Counted from the stretch's first letter, positions 6,606 through 15,448 are shown. The stretch: DNA of 37,973 bases from an uncultured Campylobacter sp. (GCF_938030685.1 NZ_CALHHX010000004.1:1-37973), one strand, 5' to 3'. The notes: a model not told the origin generated them from the sequence alone. Program-made: numbers and translations.

Positions 6606-7364
6606 GTGATACAAAAGGCGCGTAGTTCTAGCAGCAGAAGTCTCTTGAGAGAGGCGGAAACGGTGATATTGTTGGTAAAGGACGAAAGCGCTAAGCGATG
6701 GTTTGAAAACGCTATCGGTAAAATGATCGAAAAAAGGCGCGACCCGGAATCTTTTATGACGGGTGCTAAGGATCTGCGAACAAATTTATTATCCTATCTT
6801 AGCCAAAAAGGCGACGTGAAGACCGCTAACATTTGGTGTAGAGGCATAATTTATTCGGAGATAAAGGAATTTCTTGCCTCTTTAGAGCATGAGCTCCAAA
6901 AGCACGATTTTGAAGGGGTGGTGGAACTTCATCTGCAAGATAGAGAAATCAACTCCCCCCATATTCAGTATGTGGGTACTAATGCGGAGGAAGCTCAAAC
7001 TATCATAGCAAATTTCGTGCTAAGACACGGCTATGAGGAGAGTTTGGAAAGTGCTATACAAAGCAACTATATTCCAGCCTATCAAAGCGTTGAAGGTAGA
7101 TATCTACGCATAGATAGCACTGATCGAGAGGTCGAAATTCAAGAGATTGCTGCACAGCGCGAACAGCATAAGCAAGAGATTATATCGAACATAAAGGAAT
7201 TTATCGGCGCGCTAGACGATCTTAAGTCCGATTTTATCGATATTATGAGTTTAAAGGAAGAGGCCACGACGAGAGAGAGAGTTCGAGAAAATAGAACCAA
7301 AAGTACGGCCGATATGCTGAATGAATGGGAGCAAAAGGCCAAAAATAGGACTAGAAGGCGATAG
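6606..7364 (+). CDS. Unknown protein with an HLQDREINSPHIQY motif
   Basis: This 252-aa protein starts at GTG 6606 with only a weak ribosome-binding site. Its centre carries LHLQDREINSPHIQYVG followed by NAEEAQTIIANFV (about residues 117-145). The H...SPHIQ pattern looks like a variant of the HxDxxxPHxH motif of relaxases and other HUH nucleases, but with Gln in place of the last His. The C-terminal 70 residues are helical and very basic at the end (KNRTRRR). It could be a DNA-processing accessory protein or an inactive HUH-like protein; I am not certain. A C6 run lies at about 6953-6958 in this gene. Confidence 0.55.
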   Translation: MIQKARSSSSRSLLREAETVILLVKDESAKRWFENAIGKMIEKRRDPESFMTGAKDLRTNLLSYLSQKGDVKTANIWCRGIIYSEIKEFLASLEHELQKHDFEGVVELHLQDREINSPHIQYVGTNAEEAQTIIANFVLRHGYEESLESAIQSNYIPAYQSVEGRYLRIDSTDREVEIQEIAAQREQHKQEIISNIKEFIGALDDLKSDFIDIMSLKEEATTRERVRENRTKSTADMLNEWEQKAKNRTRRR

Positions 7365-7366
7365 GG

Positions 7367-8062
7367 ATGAAAAATTTATACATTTTTGCCGGAGTAAATG
7401 GAGCTGGTAAGTCGACATTTTATATCAACCAGATAGATAATAATGATTTTTACGGCACTAGAATCAATTCTGACGAAATCGTTAAGGAATTTGGAGACTG
7501 GAAAAATAAAAAGGATCAAAATAGAGCTGGCAAAATAGCGCTCAAGCTTAGAGAGTCTTACCTGCGCCGGGGGATAGATTTTAACGTAGAAACTACGCTA
7601 AGCGGCCGCGGCATAGCTAGATTTATAAGTGCTGCAAAAGCGTCCGGTTATAGGATAACGCTCTTTTATGTGGGTCTTGAAAGCGTTGATCTGTCAAAGC
7701 AAAGAGTAGCCATTAGGACACAAAAGAACGGCCATAGCATAGAGGAGGCAGTATTGGAGCGTAGATATTCGCAGAGCTTCGATAACCTTGCTAAAGTGAT
7801 TCCGTTTTGCGAGGAGATATATTTTTATGACAATAGCAAAGAAATTTTAAACGAGGAAGATCAGAAATTTTCGAACCTGCGTCTGATAGCCAAGAAAGAA
7901 AACGGCCAGATTATCACGCTTGGCAAAGTATCGTGGCTTGAAGATGTTTTAAAAAATATGAGTGAAGACTACTCCGCCGTTGAAGAGATCAAGGCGGAAA
8001 TTTCAAAGAATTCAGAAGAAAAGGAGAAAAACAATGGTAACCGTAAATTTGCAAGATGCTAA
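7367..8062 (+). CDS. Zeta-toxin-family kinase with C-terminal EDYSAVEEIK tail
   Basis: This 231-aa protein is a zeta-toxin/UDP-GlcNAc-kinase-like P-loop protein. It has GVNGAGKST (residues 9-17), NSDE with Asp36, VETTLSG (74-80) at the position of the family's substrate-binding segment, and an Arg-rich lid (KQRVAIRTQKNGHSIEEAVLERR, 111-133). Zeta toxins phosphorylate UDP-activated sugars and block wall synthesis. No epsilon-like antitoxin is visible next to it. The last 33 residues start with MSEDYSAVEEIKAEISKNSEEK, a tail also found on two unrelated proteins here and encoded by almost the same DNA. The gene overlaps the next one by 29 bp. Confidence 0.8.
   Translation: MKNLYIFAGVNGAGKSTFYINQIDNNDFYGTRINSDEIVKEFGDWKNKKDQNRAGKIALKLRESYLRRGIDFNVETTLSGRGIARFISAAKASGYRITLFYVGLESVDLSKQRVAIRTQKNGHSIEEAVLERRYSQSFDNLAKVIPFCEEIYFYDNSKEILNEEDQKFSNLRLIAKKENGQIITLGKVSWLEDVLKNMSEDYSAVEEIKAEISKNSEEKEKNNGNRKFARC
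7964..8013 (+). repeat. C-terminal tail cassette, copy A
   Basis: This 50-bp sequence encodes EDYSAVEEIKAEISKNS at the end of the zeta-family toxin. It differs from 35474-35523 at one position and from 23418-23467 at three. The flanking coding sequences are unrelated, so the cassette itself was copied between genes. Confidence 0.9.
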
Positions 8063-9752
8063 ATTTGAGGATCTAAATATCAGAGAATTTTCGCAGAAAG
8101 CCTATAGGGCTTTTTTGCCGTATTGGAACGGCAGCGAGGAAGAGTTTTACGCCTATATGCAAAAAAATGGCATAGACTACGATTTCAAGGTCTCTAATAT
8201 TAGCGAGTTAGGTGAAAAAACGGATAAATTTTTGCAGGATCTATCTGCGGCCGTAAGGCGAGATATAGGCAAATTTGATTTTCGTTTGAGCACGGCTTTG
8301 ACGCAGCGAAATTTAAAGCCTATCGAAACCGGCGATTATGTGAAAATTACCCTTTCAAGCGATGAAGAGCTTTCAAAGGATGCTTATAATAGCTTTTTAA
8401 GCTTTAATAGCCGTAGCTTTATAGACTTTAGGGAATTCGATCCTGATAAGAATGAACTAACTCTGATTTACAATCGTCGCGGGATCTTCGATGAAAACGA
8501 ACGTATTGCAATACTCAAGGCGCGCAATAGTCTCACCTTGAGTGATAACTTTCAGCAAGCCAAAGACAATAACTTCATTTTAAGCGGTCTTTGCCACGAG
8601 CTCGCTAAAATCGGTATGGATTTCAGGTATGAATATACTACTACGGAGGGAGTTACAAAGGAATATTCCATTGCGGCCGATAAAATACTTGGCCTTGCCG
8701 AGAAAAAAGAGGAAAAGAAAGAGGAGGCGGTAAAGGAGAGAATAATAAAAGAAGTTGCCAAAGCGGAGATCATTCGGGAAAATTCCCAAACTAGGCAGAG
8801 CTTAAGCGAGGATAGTAGCGAAAAAGAGATCCTCGCAGAAGGTAATACAGAGATTAGATTACCCGTTAAGGGAGGGTCAGAGACAAATTTAGACGAAGTT
8901 GTAGAAAAAAGCATATCTTTGTATGAACAAAAAGAGATTGAAAAGATCAAAATTCGGCTGGCAAAGTCAAGAGAAGAGGCGATGGTGGCTTATCAGGAGA
9001 TGAAAGATAGGATCAATTCCGGATATACTATATATGAAAGTATCAATTATATAAAACAAAAATTTCGCGAAGAGCATACCGCCAATATGGCGAGCGCTTT
9101 TTTGACAAAAGACATTTTAGAGGTAAATTTGTTAAAAAATACGATAGATTCCCAAAATTCCGAGATTCAAAAACTCGGCATGGAGGTAGAAAATAAAAAT
9201 TCCGAGATCACGAAGCGCGAGGAAACTATTACCAGCCTAAAAAGTACCGTGCAAACTAAGGTCAACGAGATTAATCTGCAAAAAGAGCAGCATCAAGAGG
9301 AGTTGGCGGCTCTAACGCAAAAAGCGGAGGCTAAATTTAAAGAGCTTGATGCAAGCTATGGCAAAAAGGTAAAATCCCTAGAAGCAGAAATCGGAGAGCA
9401 AGACGAACTGATTGTAAGGCTAAAATCTCAAAGCGAACTTCTTGAAAAGAAGAATAGCGAACTTCTTGAAAAAACATATTCCCAAAATTCCGAGATTGCA
9501 GAGCTTAAAAATATATTAAATATGAAAAAAATACAATCTGATGACAAAAATCAGCAAAAAGATGGTATAATATCGTCAAAACAACCCATATCCAATAAAC
9601 AGGATATTGAGGAGTTAAAACAAATGCTCGATGATGAAAAGACGAGCAACGAAAGAAAACGCGAAATTCTAGGAGAGCTTAGAATGAGCGATATTTTAAG
9701 CGACGAAGAGCCGCGGGATGAGGATAAAAATGGCAAACGAGCTAAGAAATAG
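8034..9752 (+). CDS. Large coiled-coil protein, unknown function
   Basis: I chose ATG 8034 (MVTVNLQDAKF), with AAGGAG 8 bp upstream, over earlier in-frame codons that lie inside the zeta gene. The 572-aa product has a globular N-terminal part (about 1-220) of mixed alpha/beta pattern, a charged linker (KKEEKKEEAVKER), then a long coiled coil (about 300-500; repeats such as SQNSEIQKL, NKNSEITKREE and SQNSEIAELK), and a basic tail (KNGKRAKK). No signal peptide or membrane segment. The partial segment repeats suggest growth by duplication. It may be a scaffold for the neighbouring ATPases or toxin. It overlaps both neighbours. Confidence 0.65.
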   Translation: MVTVNLQDAKFEDLNIREFSQKAYRAFLPYWNGSEEEFYAYMQKNGIDYDFKVSNISELGEKTDKFLQDLSAAVRRDIGKFDFRLSTALTQRNLKPIETGDYVKITLSSDEELSKDAYNSFLSFNSRSFIDFREFDPDKNELTLIYNRRGIFDENERIAILKARNSLTLSDNFQQAKDNNFILSGLCHELAKIGMDFRYEYTTTEGVTKEYSIAADKILGLAEKKEEKKEEAVKERIIKEVAKAEIIRENSQTRQSLSEDSSEKEILAEGNTEIRLPVKGGSETNLDEVVEKSISLYEQKEIEKIKIRLAKSREEAMVAYQEMKDRINSGYTIYESINYIKQKFREEHTANMASAFLTKDILEVNLLKNTIDSQNSEIQKLGMEVENKNSEITKREETITSLKSTVQTKVNEINLQKEQHQEELAALTQKAEAKFKELDASYGKKVKSLEAEIGEQDELIVRLKSQSELLEKKNSELLEKTYSQNSEIAELKNILNMKKIQSDDKNQQKDGIISSKQPISNKQDIEELKQMLDDEKTSNERKREILGELRMSDILSDEEPRDEDKNGKRAKK

Positions 9753-10939
9753 CGAAGATTTTATAAAAGAAATCTTAAAAAATAAAATTAAATTTGTAGT
9801 GGGGGGGGGCACCCTATAATCTCTGGTTAAAGACCGACGATAGCATATATTATGAAAATATATCGATTATAGCGGACATAACCTTTTCCGAAGTCGTTTG
9901 TTTTCCAACTCAATCACAAATATTAGAACTTCTTCAAAAATCCGATAAAACTTATTGTTTCCTTGCGCCATACCATTGTTTTGCGGATATTCGTGGTTTT
10001 GTTTTAGAGGTCGAACTTGAAAATTTCTGCGGTGTTTTGACTTCGCAAGAAAAGGCGCTTGGTATAAGCAAAGCACAAGCGCTAAGTAGTAAACTCGGCA
10101 TAAGCGTCGTTGAGAGCCCATACAGGCTTTCGGATGTAGGAGGCGCAGAGAAACTCAAGGAATACGTAAAAAGGCTTACGATTGCCGAAAATAACGGATT
10201 TCGCCCTAAGGGTATCTTTCTTGTAGGTATTCCGGGCACGGGTAAGACATTCTTTCCTACTTGTCTAGCGGGCGAGTTGAATAGACCTTTGGTAATCCTA
10301 AATTTAGAGGTTCTAAAAGAGAGCGGCGAGCCTATAAATAGGCTCAATCAAGCATTTGAGTATCTAAATTCACAGAATGAAAAATTCATACTTTTGCTTG
10401 ATGAGATAGAAAAAATGGTCGGGAATGCAGATGATCCGCTTACAGGGCGGTTAATGACGATACTTTCTGCACTTGGAGATCGCGGTAGCGAATATCCTAA
10501 CCTTCAAATTTTGCTCTTTGCAACCGCGAATAGCCTTGAGGCAATCATAAAAAATCAGCCCGCTTTCTTAAGACGCGGCCGCTTTGATGAGCTATTTTTC
10601 GTCAATCTTCCTTCAAGAGAAAGTGCACAGCAAATATTTCAAATTTATGTAAATAAGTACGACCTCGCCATTTTATGGCAAATTTTTTCTATAGATGATT
10701 TGATGGCGGAGATCGAAAAACAATACCAGTCTTTCGTAAATCAACCCAATCGTTTTCCATATACGCCGGCTGAAATCGAAGCCTTTTTAAAGCGCCTTCG
10801 ATTTTTGCATTTGGCGCAGGGCGAGATAAGCAAAAAAGATGTATTAGAAAGCGTGGAACTTGTAATACCGATCGTAAAATCCGCTACTTCAGGTATCGAT
10901 CGTATAACGGCTCAAAAAGAGCTATTCGTGGAGATGTGA
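9730..10939 (+). CDS. Ycf46-like AAA+ ATPase, frame broken at a G9 tract (likely phase-variable)
   Basis: The C-terminal 300 residues (readable from TTG 10037) hold a full AAA+ core: VGG, GIPGTGKT (Walker A), ILLLDEIEK (Walker B), LFATANS (sensor 1) and LRRGRFDELFFVNLP, as in Ycf46/FtsH-like ATPases. The N-terminal part starts at ATG 9730, with GAGGA 6 bp upstream, and overlaps the preceding gene. With the nine Gs seen at 9801-9809 this frame stops after 28 codons (VVGGGTL, stop). With 8 or 11 Gs it joins the AAA+ frame without a stop (VVGGAPYNLWLKTDD...) and gives about 402 residues. The shown state is therefore OFF. A sequencing error or ribosomal slippage at the tract is the alternative. 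Confidence 0.75.
9801..9809 (+). repeat. G9 homopolymer (contingency tract)
   Basis: Nine consecutive Gs lie in an otherwise AT-rich sequence, near codon 25 of the AAA+ gene. It is the only G or C run longer than six that I saw in the window. In Campylobacter, G tracts of eight or more are known to be hypermutable and to switch genes on and off by slipped-strand mispairing. Confidence 0.9.
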
Positions 10940-10940
10940 T

Positions 10941-11438
10941 ATGACTGAAGTAATACAAAAACTGCTTTTTACCCGCTTTCCGTATCTGTTTTGGTTTTTA
11001 AGAGAAAACGAAAACGAGGTGAGGATAGATTTTGAGAGCAATAAATTAATAAATTCAAACGATGAGACGTTTGTGCTTAGGCCTATGTCAAAGCTCGTAT
11101 ACATGTGCTGCAAATATCTCCCGGTTGCACTAATATTTGCAGCCATATTCAATACCAATGATCTTAATTTTGCTTTAAAAATAAAAATTCTTGAATATGG
11201 CATAGGTTTGATTTTAGCCGTAATAGTCTTCTTTGCAAATAGAGTTTTCATTTATCTATCTTTTGTGGCATTCCTCGCTAGCGGGTATTTTTATATCGCT
11301 AGCGTGCCATTTGTGCTTAAGTATTTTTTTCTATTCGTTGCCCTTTTTACTGCCCTTTTCGATAAAAATAAGCGTATTTTTTCTATTAAAAGGAATGATA
11401 AAATCGTGGCACAGATCATTTTGGAGCAAGAAAAATGA
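10941..11438 (+). CDS. Polytopic membrane protein, first gene of the transfer operon
   Basis: This 165-aa protein has a hydrophilic N terminus (about 50 residues, no signal peptide) followed by about four transmembrane helices between residues 53 and 150 and a short cytoplasmic tail. It starts 2 bp after the AAA+ gene and overlaps the next gene by 4 bp (ATGA). Its place at the head of the T4SS genes suggests an inner-membrane subunit (VirB3-like or accessory), but no family signature is visible. Confidence 0.65.
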   Translation: MTEVIQKLLFTRFPYLFWFLRENENEVRIDFESNKLINSNDETFVLRPMSKLVYMCCKYLPVALIFAAIFNTNDLNFALKIKILEYGIGLILAVIVFFANRVFIYLSFVAFLASGYFYIASVPFVLKYFFLFVALFTALFDKNKRIFSIKRNDKIVAQIILEQEK

Positions 11439-12172
11439 AAAAAGTAGCAATACTTCTAACTTTGGCCATCTTTGTCTTTGCGGCCGATACTGCAGGCAAT
11501 AATCCACTAAGCCCGCAAAATTTTCGGTCGCAAAACGATCAAGAGGCTTTGCAAGGCGGCAATGACGATTTAAAGGTAAATCATTTTTACCTTGGACTGG
11601 GAAATGAAGAGATCAAGGACGTTCAGAAAAAGGATCAAAATTTACAAGAGGTCTTTGATGAATTTGACGAGACTATCGTCAACTATAAGCCCGTACAAAA
11701 ACCGATCAGTACGGTCGACAAGATTACTACGCATCCATATTTTACGACGACGATCCTACTGCCTCAAGGAAGCGTAATAAGCAGTGTCGATATAAGCGTA
11801 GAGCCCATAACACTTAAATTTGAACAAAACACTATTCTACTTAGGGTAAAAAAAGACTTTAGGATAGCTAATATGACGGTGATATATACGCTTGAAAAGA
11901 AAAATTACGTAGGAAATTTCCTAATCGAGCGCTATCAACGAGAAAACACCGATGAAAAGCTTAATTTAGTGCTAAATTACCATAATGTAGTCAAGAGGGA
12001 TGATTTTGAAGTCATTAATACTTATGTTTTGCTATACGGTAAGTATCCACAAAGGAAATACAACTATGTAGATATTGACGGCATAACGTATAGAATTATT
12101 AGAGATCCAAAATTCGGCGGACTTCATATAGGTGAACAAACCTATAGAGTCGATACCGGAAATAAGTTTTGA
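11435..12172 (+). CDS. VirB9/TraK/DotH-like periplasmic protein
   Basis: This 245-aa protein has a clear signal peptide (KKVAILLTLAIFVFAAD). A disordered region is followed by a beta-rich domain with TTILLPQGSVISSVDI, then FEQNTILLRVKKDF and NMTVIYTLEKKNYVGNFLI. The layout, a beta domain that starts with a short strand plus an LPxGxxI turn, resembles VirB9/TraK/DotH outer-membrane core proteins. The similarity is to the pattern, not to a unique motif. The gene follows the membrane-protein gene with a 4-bp overlap and sits in a run of envelope proteins, which supports a role in the T4SS core complex. Confidence 0.55.
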   Translation: MKKVAILLTLAIFVFAADTAGNNPLSPQNFRSQNDQEALQGGNDDLKVNHFYLGLGNEEIKDVQKKDQNLQEVFDEFDETIVNYKPVQKPISTVDKITTHPYFTTTILLPQGSVISSVDISVEPITLKFEQNTILLRVKKDFRIANMTVIYTLEKKNYVGNFLIERYQRENTDEKLNLVLNYHNVVKRDDFEVINTYVLLYGKYPQRKYNYVDIDGITYRIIRDPKFGGLHIGEQTYRVDTGNKF

Positions 12173-12175
12173 ACC

Positions 12176-12856
12176 ATGGCACAGCTAAATTTTGATTTCG
12201 TCCCAAACGAAAAGGACAGTAAAAAGGGCAACGAGGCTACACCTAAAGGTAGCTCATCAAAGCGTTTGATCGCGATATTTGCCGCTACGATAGCAGCGCT
12301 TTTAATAGTGTTATGGCTTTTTTCAGAGGACGGCAGCGCGCAAAATTCAGATGCAAATTTAAGCGCTACCGCTGCGACGAGTGATAAAAATTTAACTCAA
12401 GAAAACACTCAAGCTTTAGCTCCACCGCTTCTTTCTTCCGAGGTCGTATCAATACAGACCGTTCCAAGCGTTTCTACGGATACGAGAGATACAGAGGTTG
12501 TTAAAAAAGATGAAAATTTAAGTTCTCTTTTTGACGATCAGGCGATCAAGGCGGCAATAGAAAAGCCGGATATAAGTATGCCGGAAGAAAAAGAGATGAG
12601 AGTTGAGACGAAAGCGTCGAACAGCGCTCCAGACGAACAAAACCCTTTAGATCTTCAAGATCAGAGCGAAAGTAAGCTAGAAAAGCTTAAAAATGAGATT
12701 AGAATGAAGAAAAATTTTTTTAGCTTAAATGGAGAGAACTTTTATGAGGGTGATACCATTTTGGGCTATAAGATTAAGGAAATTACGAAAGAAAACGTCG
12801 TTTTGCAAGAAAACGACGGAAAAATTATCAATCTAAATTTTAGGAGTAAAAAATGA
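12176..12856 (+). CDS. Bitopic inner-membrane protein with GspC/PilP-like C-terminal domain
   Basis: This 226-aa protein has a cytoplasmic N terminus of about 30 residues, one transmembrane helix (LIAIFAATIAALLIVLWLF, about 31-49), a long low-complexity periplasmic linker, and a small C-terminal domain of about 50 residues (SLNGENFYEGDTILGYKIKEI, then VVLQENDGKIINL). That end resembles the beta domains of GspC, PilP and related linkers of inner and outer membrane parts. The topology also fits a reduced VirB10/DotG-like role. Its stop overlaps the next start by 4 bp. Confidence 0.5.
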   Translation: MAQLNFDFVPNEKDSKKGNEATPKGSSSKRLIAIFAATIAALLIVLWLFSEDGSAQNSDANLSATAATSDKNLTQENTQALAPPLLSSEVVSIQTVPSVSTDTRDTEVVKKDENLSSLFDDQAIKAAIEKPDISMPEEKEMRVETKASNSAPDEQNPLDLQDQSESKLEKLKNEIRMKKNFFSLNGENFYEGDTILGYKIKEITKENVVLQENDGKIINLNFRSKK

Positions 12857-13554
12857 AAAAATTGGCTTTGATAGCTTTGGTAGTTGCAAATTTAACGTTT
12901 GCAAACGATGCAGATTTTAAAAAAGGTTTTGAGACGGCCGTCGAAGCGGTCAAGCTTGAGCTCATTAACGGCTCAAACTTAAATCGAACGCTTAATTATA
13001 CGGGTGATAAGCTGCTCTATCTCAATACCTCTCATCTTAGCACGAATGAGATACTGCTATCGCAGTTTATCGCATTTTCAAATGGCTTCACCGATCTTGG
13101 CTTTAGCGGTGAGAGACTATACTTTGGTAGCTATCTTCGCGATGCCGATAGAGATATGGCAAAGCGGAAGCTTGAAAATTTACTGGGCTACAAAATTGAA
13201 AAAGAAAGTAACGGCGGCAGAGCTAGAGTCGTAACGCCTATACTCGATCGATCTTTCTATATCGAAAAGCGCAACGTAGTAGAGGGCGCAATCAAAAGAA
13301 GCGAATACACCTATTATCAAGCGCAACGACAGCAAGTAGCAAAGCCGAATGCCTCATATCAGTTTTTCATACCGAAAAGCGGAGTCGACGTTTTCAATGT
13401 ATCGGACGGGGTAATGATGAGAATAGGGCAAAGTAGTGATACTCAAAAGCTCAAATATGAAAAAACGATCATTGATACCGATGGCATACAATATGTTAAG
13501 GCTAGTGGTTCAAATAGATATTTCAGGATGAAAGACGTGAGATTTACGAGGTAG
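12853..13554 (+). CDS. Periplasmic protein of the transfer operon
   Basis: This 233-aa protein has a short signal peptide (MKKLALIALVVANLTFAND). The N-terminal half is helical; the C-terminal half carries YQFFIPKSGVDVFNVSDGV and a beta-rich end (DGIQYVKASGSNRYFRMKDVRF). No cysteine pair or lipobox is present. It is coupled by ATGA to the GspC/PilP-like gene and followed closely by a lipoprotein gene. Probably an envelope part of the T4SS; family not recognised. Confidence 0.6.
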   Translation: MKKLALIALVVANLTFANDADFKKGFETAVEAVKLELINGSNLNRTLNYTGDKLLYLNTSHLSTNEILLSQFIAFSNGFTDLGFSGERLYFGSYLRDADRDMAKRKLENLLGYKIEKESNGGRARVVTPILDRSFYIEKRNVVEGAIKRSEYTYYQAQRQQVAKPNASYQFFIPKSGVDVFNVSDGVMMRIGQSSDTQKLKYEKTIIDTDGIQYVKASGSNRYFRMKDVRFTR

Positions 13555-13559
13555 CGACA

Positions 13560-13910
13560 ATGAAACGGCTAAATTTAGTTTTTATTTTTGTGATATTTTT
13601 TGCCGGATGCACTGGACGAGTGCAGACAAATCCGCTACCAAAGCAAAGCGAAGTTGTAATACCCTCTCGCTATGCAAAGGCTAAAAAAGTAGGCATTCAA
13701 AGATCCGTGATAGATGAATACGACCGTTACGCAAGATTGATGCTTAGTAATCCGAATTCGGATGAAAACAGCATAGAAACACTTGATGAAAATATTAAGG
13801 TCGAGCAAAATTATCAGAAAACGGTCGTTCCTAAGCAAAGTCTTAGATCGATGAATATTTGGGAAAGAGGCAGAAACATTGCCGAACAAAATTCAAAGGT
13901 CGAAAAATGA
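13560..13910 (+). CDS. Small outer-membrane lipoprotein (VirB7/TraV/DotD position)
   Basis: This 116-aa protein has a lipoprotein signal ending in FFAGC, with the lipidated Cys near residue 17. The rest is short, hydrophilic and helical. Lipoproteins of this size in T4SS operons (VirB7, TraV, DotD) anchor the outer-membrane core. The role is inferred from the lipobox and neighbours. Its stop overlaps the next gene by 4 bp. Confidence 0.7.
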   Translation: MKRLNLVFIFVIFFAGCTGRVQTNPLPKQSEVVIPSRYAKAKKVGIQRSVIDEYDRYARLMLSNPNSDENSIETLDENIKVEQNYQKTVVPKQSLRSMNIWERGRNIAEQNSKVEK

Positions 13911-14818
13911 ATAAGATAATTTTAGCTCTGCTATTAATGGCAGTTTCGGCTTTTGCGGCAAGAGAGAGCGATAATATTGTAGAAGGGAGCGCCTATGGCG
14001 AAAAAGTAGTAACTGAAAGCCCTAATAACGACATAGGTGAATATCAATCAAAAGAGCATTTTAGAAGGGAAGCTATCCTAAATTTTATTATTTACAATAA
14101 TGCTCAAAATAACGCAGAATATACGGCTGCGAAGGCATCTTTAATTGACGTAGTAGATCAAAATTTAAGCGCCAGCAGCACACCGTCGATCGTAAGAATG
14201 GATAACAATCTAACCGTAGCCGGCTATTGCTTGATTAGAGATGACATACTCGTAGGCAAACAACCGGGTGCTGGAAAATTTATATGCAATACGAATATCG
14301 GTCAGCTCGAAATTTTTGGAAATTTAACCCCGGTAAATGAGACTTCAACTCTAATTTATGATCCGGCGTATATCGAATTTAAAAATTGGAGATACAGAGT
14401 AATAAGAAGCCGGGTGCTTAATGAGGCCAAGACAACCTATAATATCGCCACATACGTCAATGATCGAAAGCTCGCGGAGATTGCTCTGACAGCTACCAGC
14501 AATAGCGCAGATGTAATAAAGACGCAATCAAGCGACTATCTATCGGAGCTCAAGGAGAGCAGAAGACGTAATACCACCGAATACGTAACAGTTGGAAATG
14601 GTGCGAATTCCTATATCGCTCCTATCCAAAATCAAAACACAGAAAAACCGAATGCGATGGATTATGTGACGAAGGCGGCAATTGATATTACGGCTGGAAT
14701 TGTGAAAAATACCGCAGAAATTTTCAAAAAGGATCTGCCGTACCTATATGAGATAGTGGGCGGAAGTAGAATTTATATCGATTTAGTCATTGACAAAAAA
14801 GGAGAAAAAATACAATGA
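13907..14818 (+). CDS. Periplasmic core-complex candidate
   Basis: I chose ATG 13907 (MNKIILALLLMAVSAFAAR), a signal peptide that overlaps the lipoprotein stop as ATGA; the frame is open further upstream. The 303-aa product has a helical region, a central beta-rich part with two cysteines (GYCLI and KFICN) that could form a disulfide, and a C-terminal section with an amphipathic helix pair before GGSRIYIDLVIDKKG. The last segment faintly resembles the ends of VirB10/TraB proteins (a G-x-V-x-I strand before a short tail), but I cannot confirm this. Confidence 0.5.
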   Translation: MNKIILALLLMAVSAFAARESDNIVEGSAYGEKVVTESPNNDIGEYQSKEHFRREAILNFIIYNNAQNNAEYTAAKASLIDVVDQNLSASSTPSIVRMDNNLTVAGYCLIRDDILVGKQPGAGKFICNTNIGQLEIFGNLTPVNETSTLIYDPAYIEFKNWRYRVIRSRVLNEAKTTYNIATYVNDRKLAEIALTATSNSADVIKTQSSDYLSELKESRRRNTTEYVTVGNGANSYIAPIQNQNTEKPNAMDYVTKAAIDITAGIVKNTAEIFKKDLPYLYEIVGGSRIYIDLVIDKKGEKIQ

Positions 14819-15438
14819 AAAAAGTCATTTTAATAGCATTAACTGCGTACGGCTGCTTTGCGAGCAATGAAGCCGAGGAGTTTTTTTATCAAAGAGGTTT
14901 AGACGCCGGTTATGCTCAAGGCTATGAGCAGGGAGTAAAGGATGCGTTTGAAGAAGCAAAAAAGATTCTTGCCAAATATAAAAACGAAATCAGAGCCTAT
15001 GAAGTAGGAAAATACTTCATGCAAAAGGGCTATATCACGTATCCTAAGGTTTGGCAAAGGGTAGATAGCGACGGAAACGTAAAGATTGAGATCCAACCGA
15101 GCAAGATCGAAAAGCAGCTTAATATTTCGGAAATTTTCACGAAATTTAATACGCTTCCTACTAATCCTTATCCGGAAAGGATCAAGGGAGATCCTTTGGA
15201 GGCCAGAAATAGTGTATATGTGGCGAATAGAGACGCTTCTACGTTTATGCCGGCATCGGCTGATAGTAATCAAAACATCATCACCATCAGCATTGAAAAA
15301 AGCGGTGAAAACGAAGAAATTTTGAAAAAAGCGAATCTTGTATATAGCGTGGACAAAGAAAAGAATAGGCTAAAAGTAATGTTCTTCAATAGAACAGAAA
15401 AGCAGAATTTCTGCGATCAGTTTCAAATTTGCGATTAA
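14815..15438 (+). CDS. Periplasmic protein, unknown
   Basis: This 207-aa protein has a signal peptide (MKKVILIALTAYGCFASNE), then a helical stretch rich in Gly, Tyr and Gln (GLDAGYAQGYEQGVKDAF) and a possible beta domain. It ends in FCDQFQICD with two cysteines. It is coupled by ATGA to the preceding envelope gene. Probably a T4SS periplasmic component; no family recognised. Confidence 0.55.
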   Translation: MKKVILIALTAYGCFASNEAEEFFYQRGLDAGYAQGYEQGVKDAFEEAKKILAKYKNEIRAYEVGKYFMQKGYITYPKVWQRVDSDGNVKIEIQPSKIEKQLNISEIFTKFNTLPTNPYPERIKGDPLEARNSVYVANRDASTFMPASADSNQNIITISIEKSGENEEILKKANLVYSVDKEKNRLKVMFFNRTEKQNFCDQFQICD

Positions 15439-15448
15439 GGAGATAAAA

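Noticed and set aside
6953..6958. C6 run in the 252-aa gene as a second phase-variable tract
   Set aside because: Six bases is below the length known to switch at high rate, and the frame is intact around it.
6606..7364. Calling the SPHIQ protein the relaxase
   Set aside because: Its motif lacks the last histidine of the three-His cluster, and the gene is far from the coupling-protein genes; the 22387 protein fits better.
8552..8950. 132-aa open frame on the - strand inside the 572-aa coiled-coil gene
   Set aside because: It is the antisense shadow of a well-supported + strand gene, and its serine/phenylalanine-rich composition is what reversed charged codons give.
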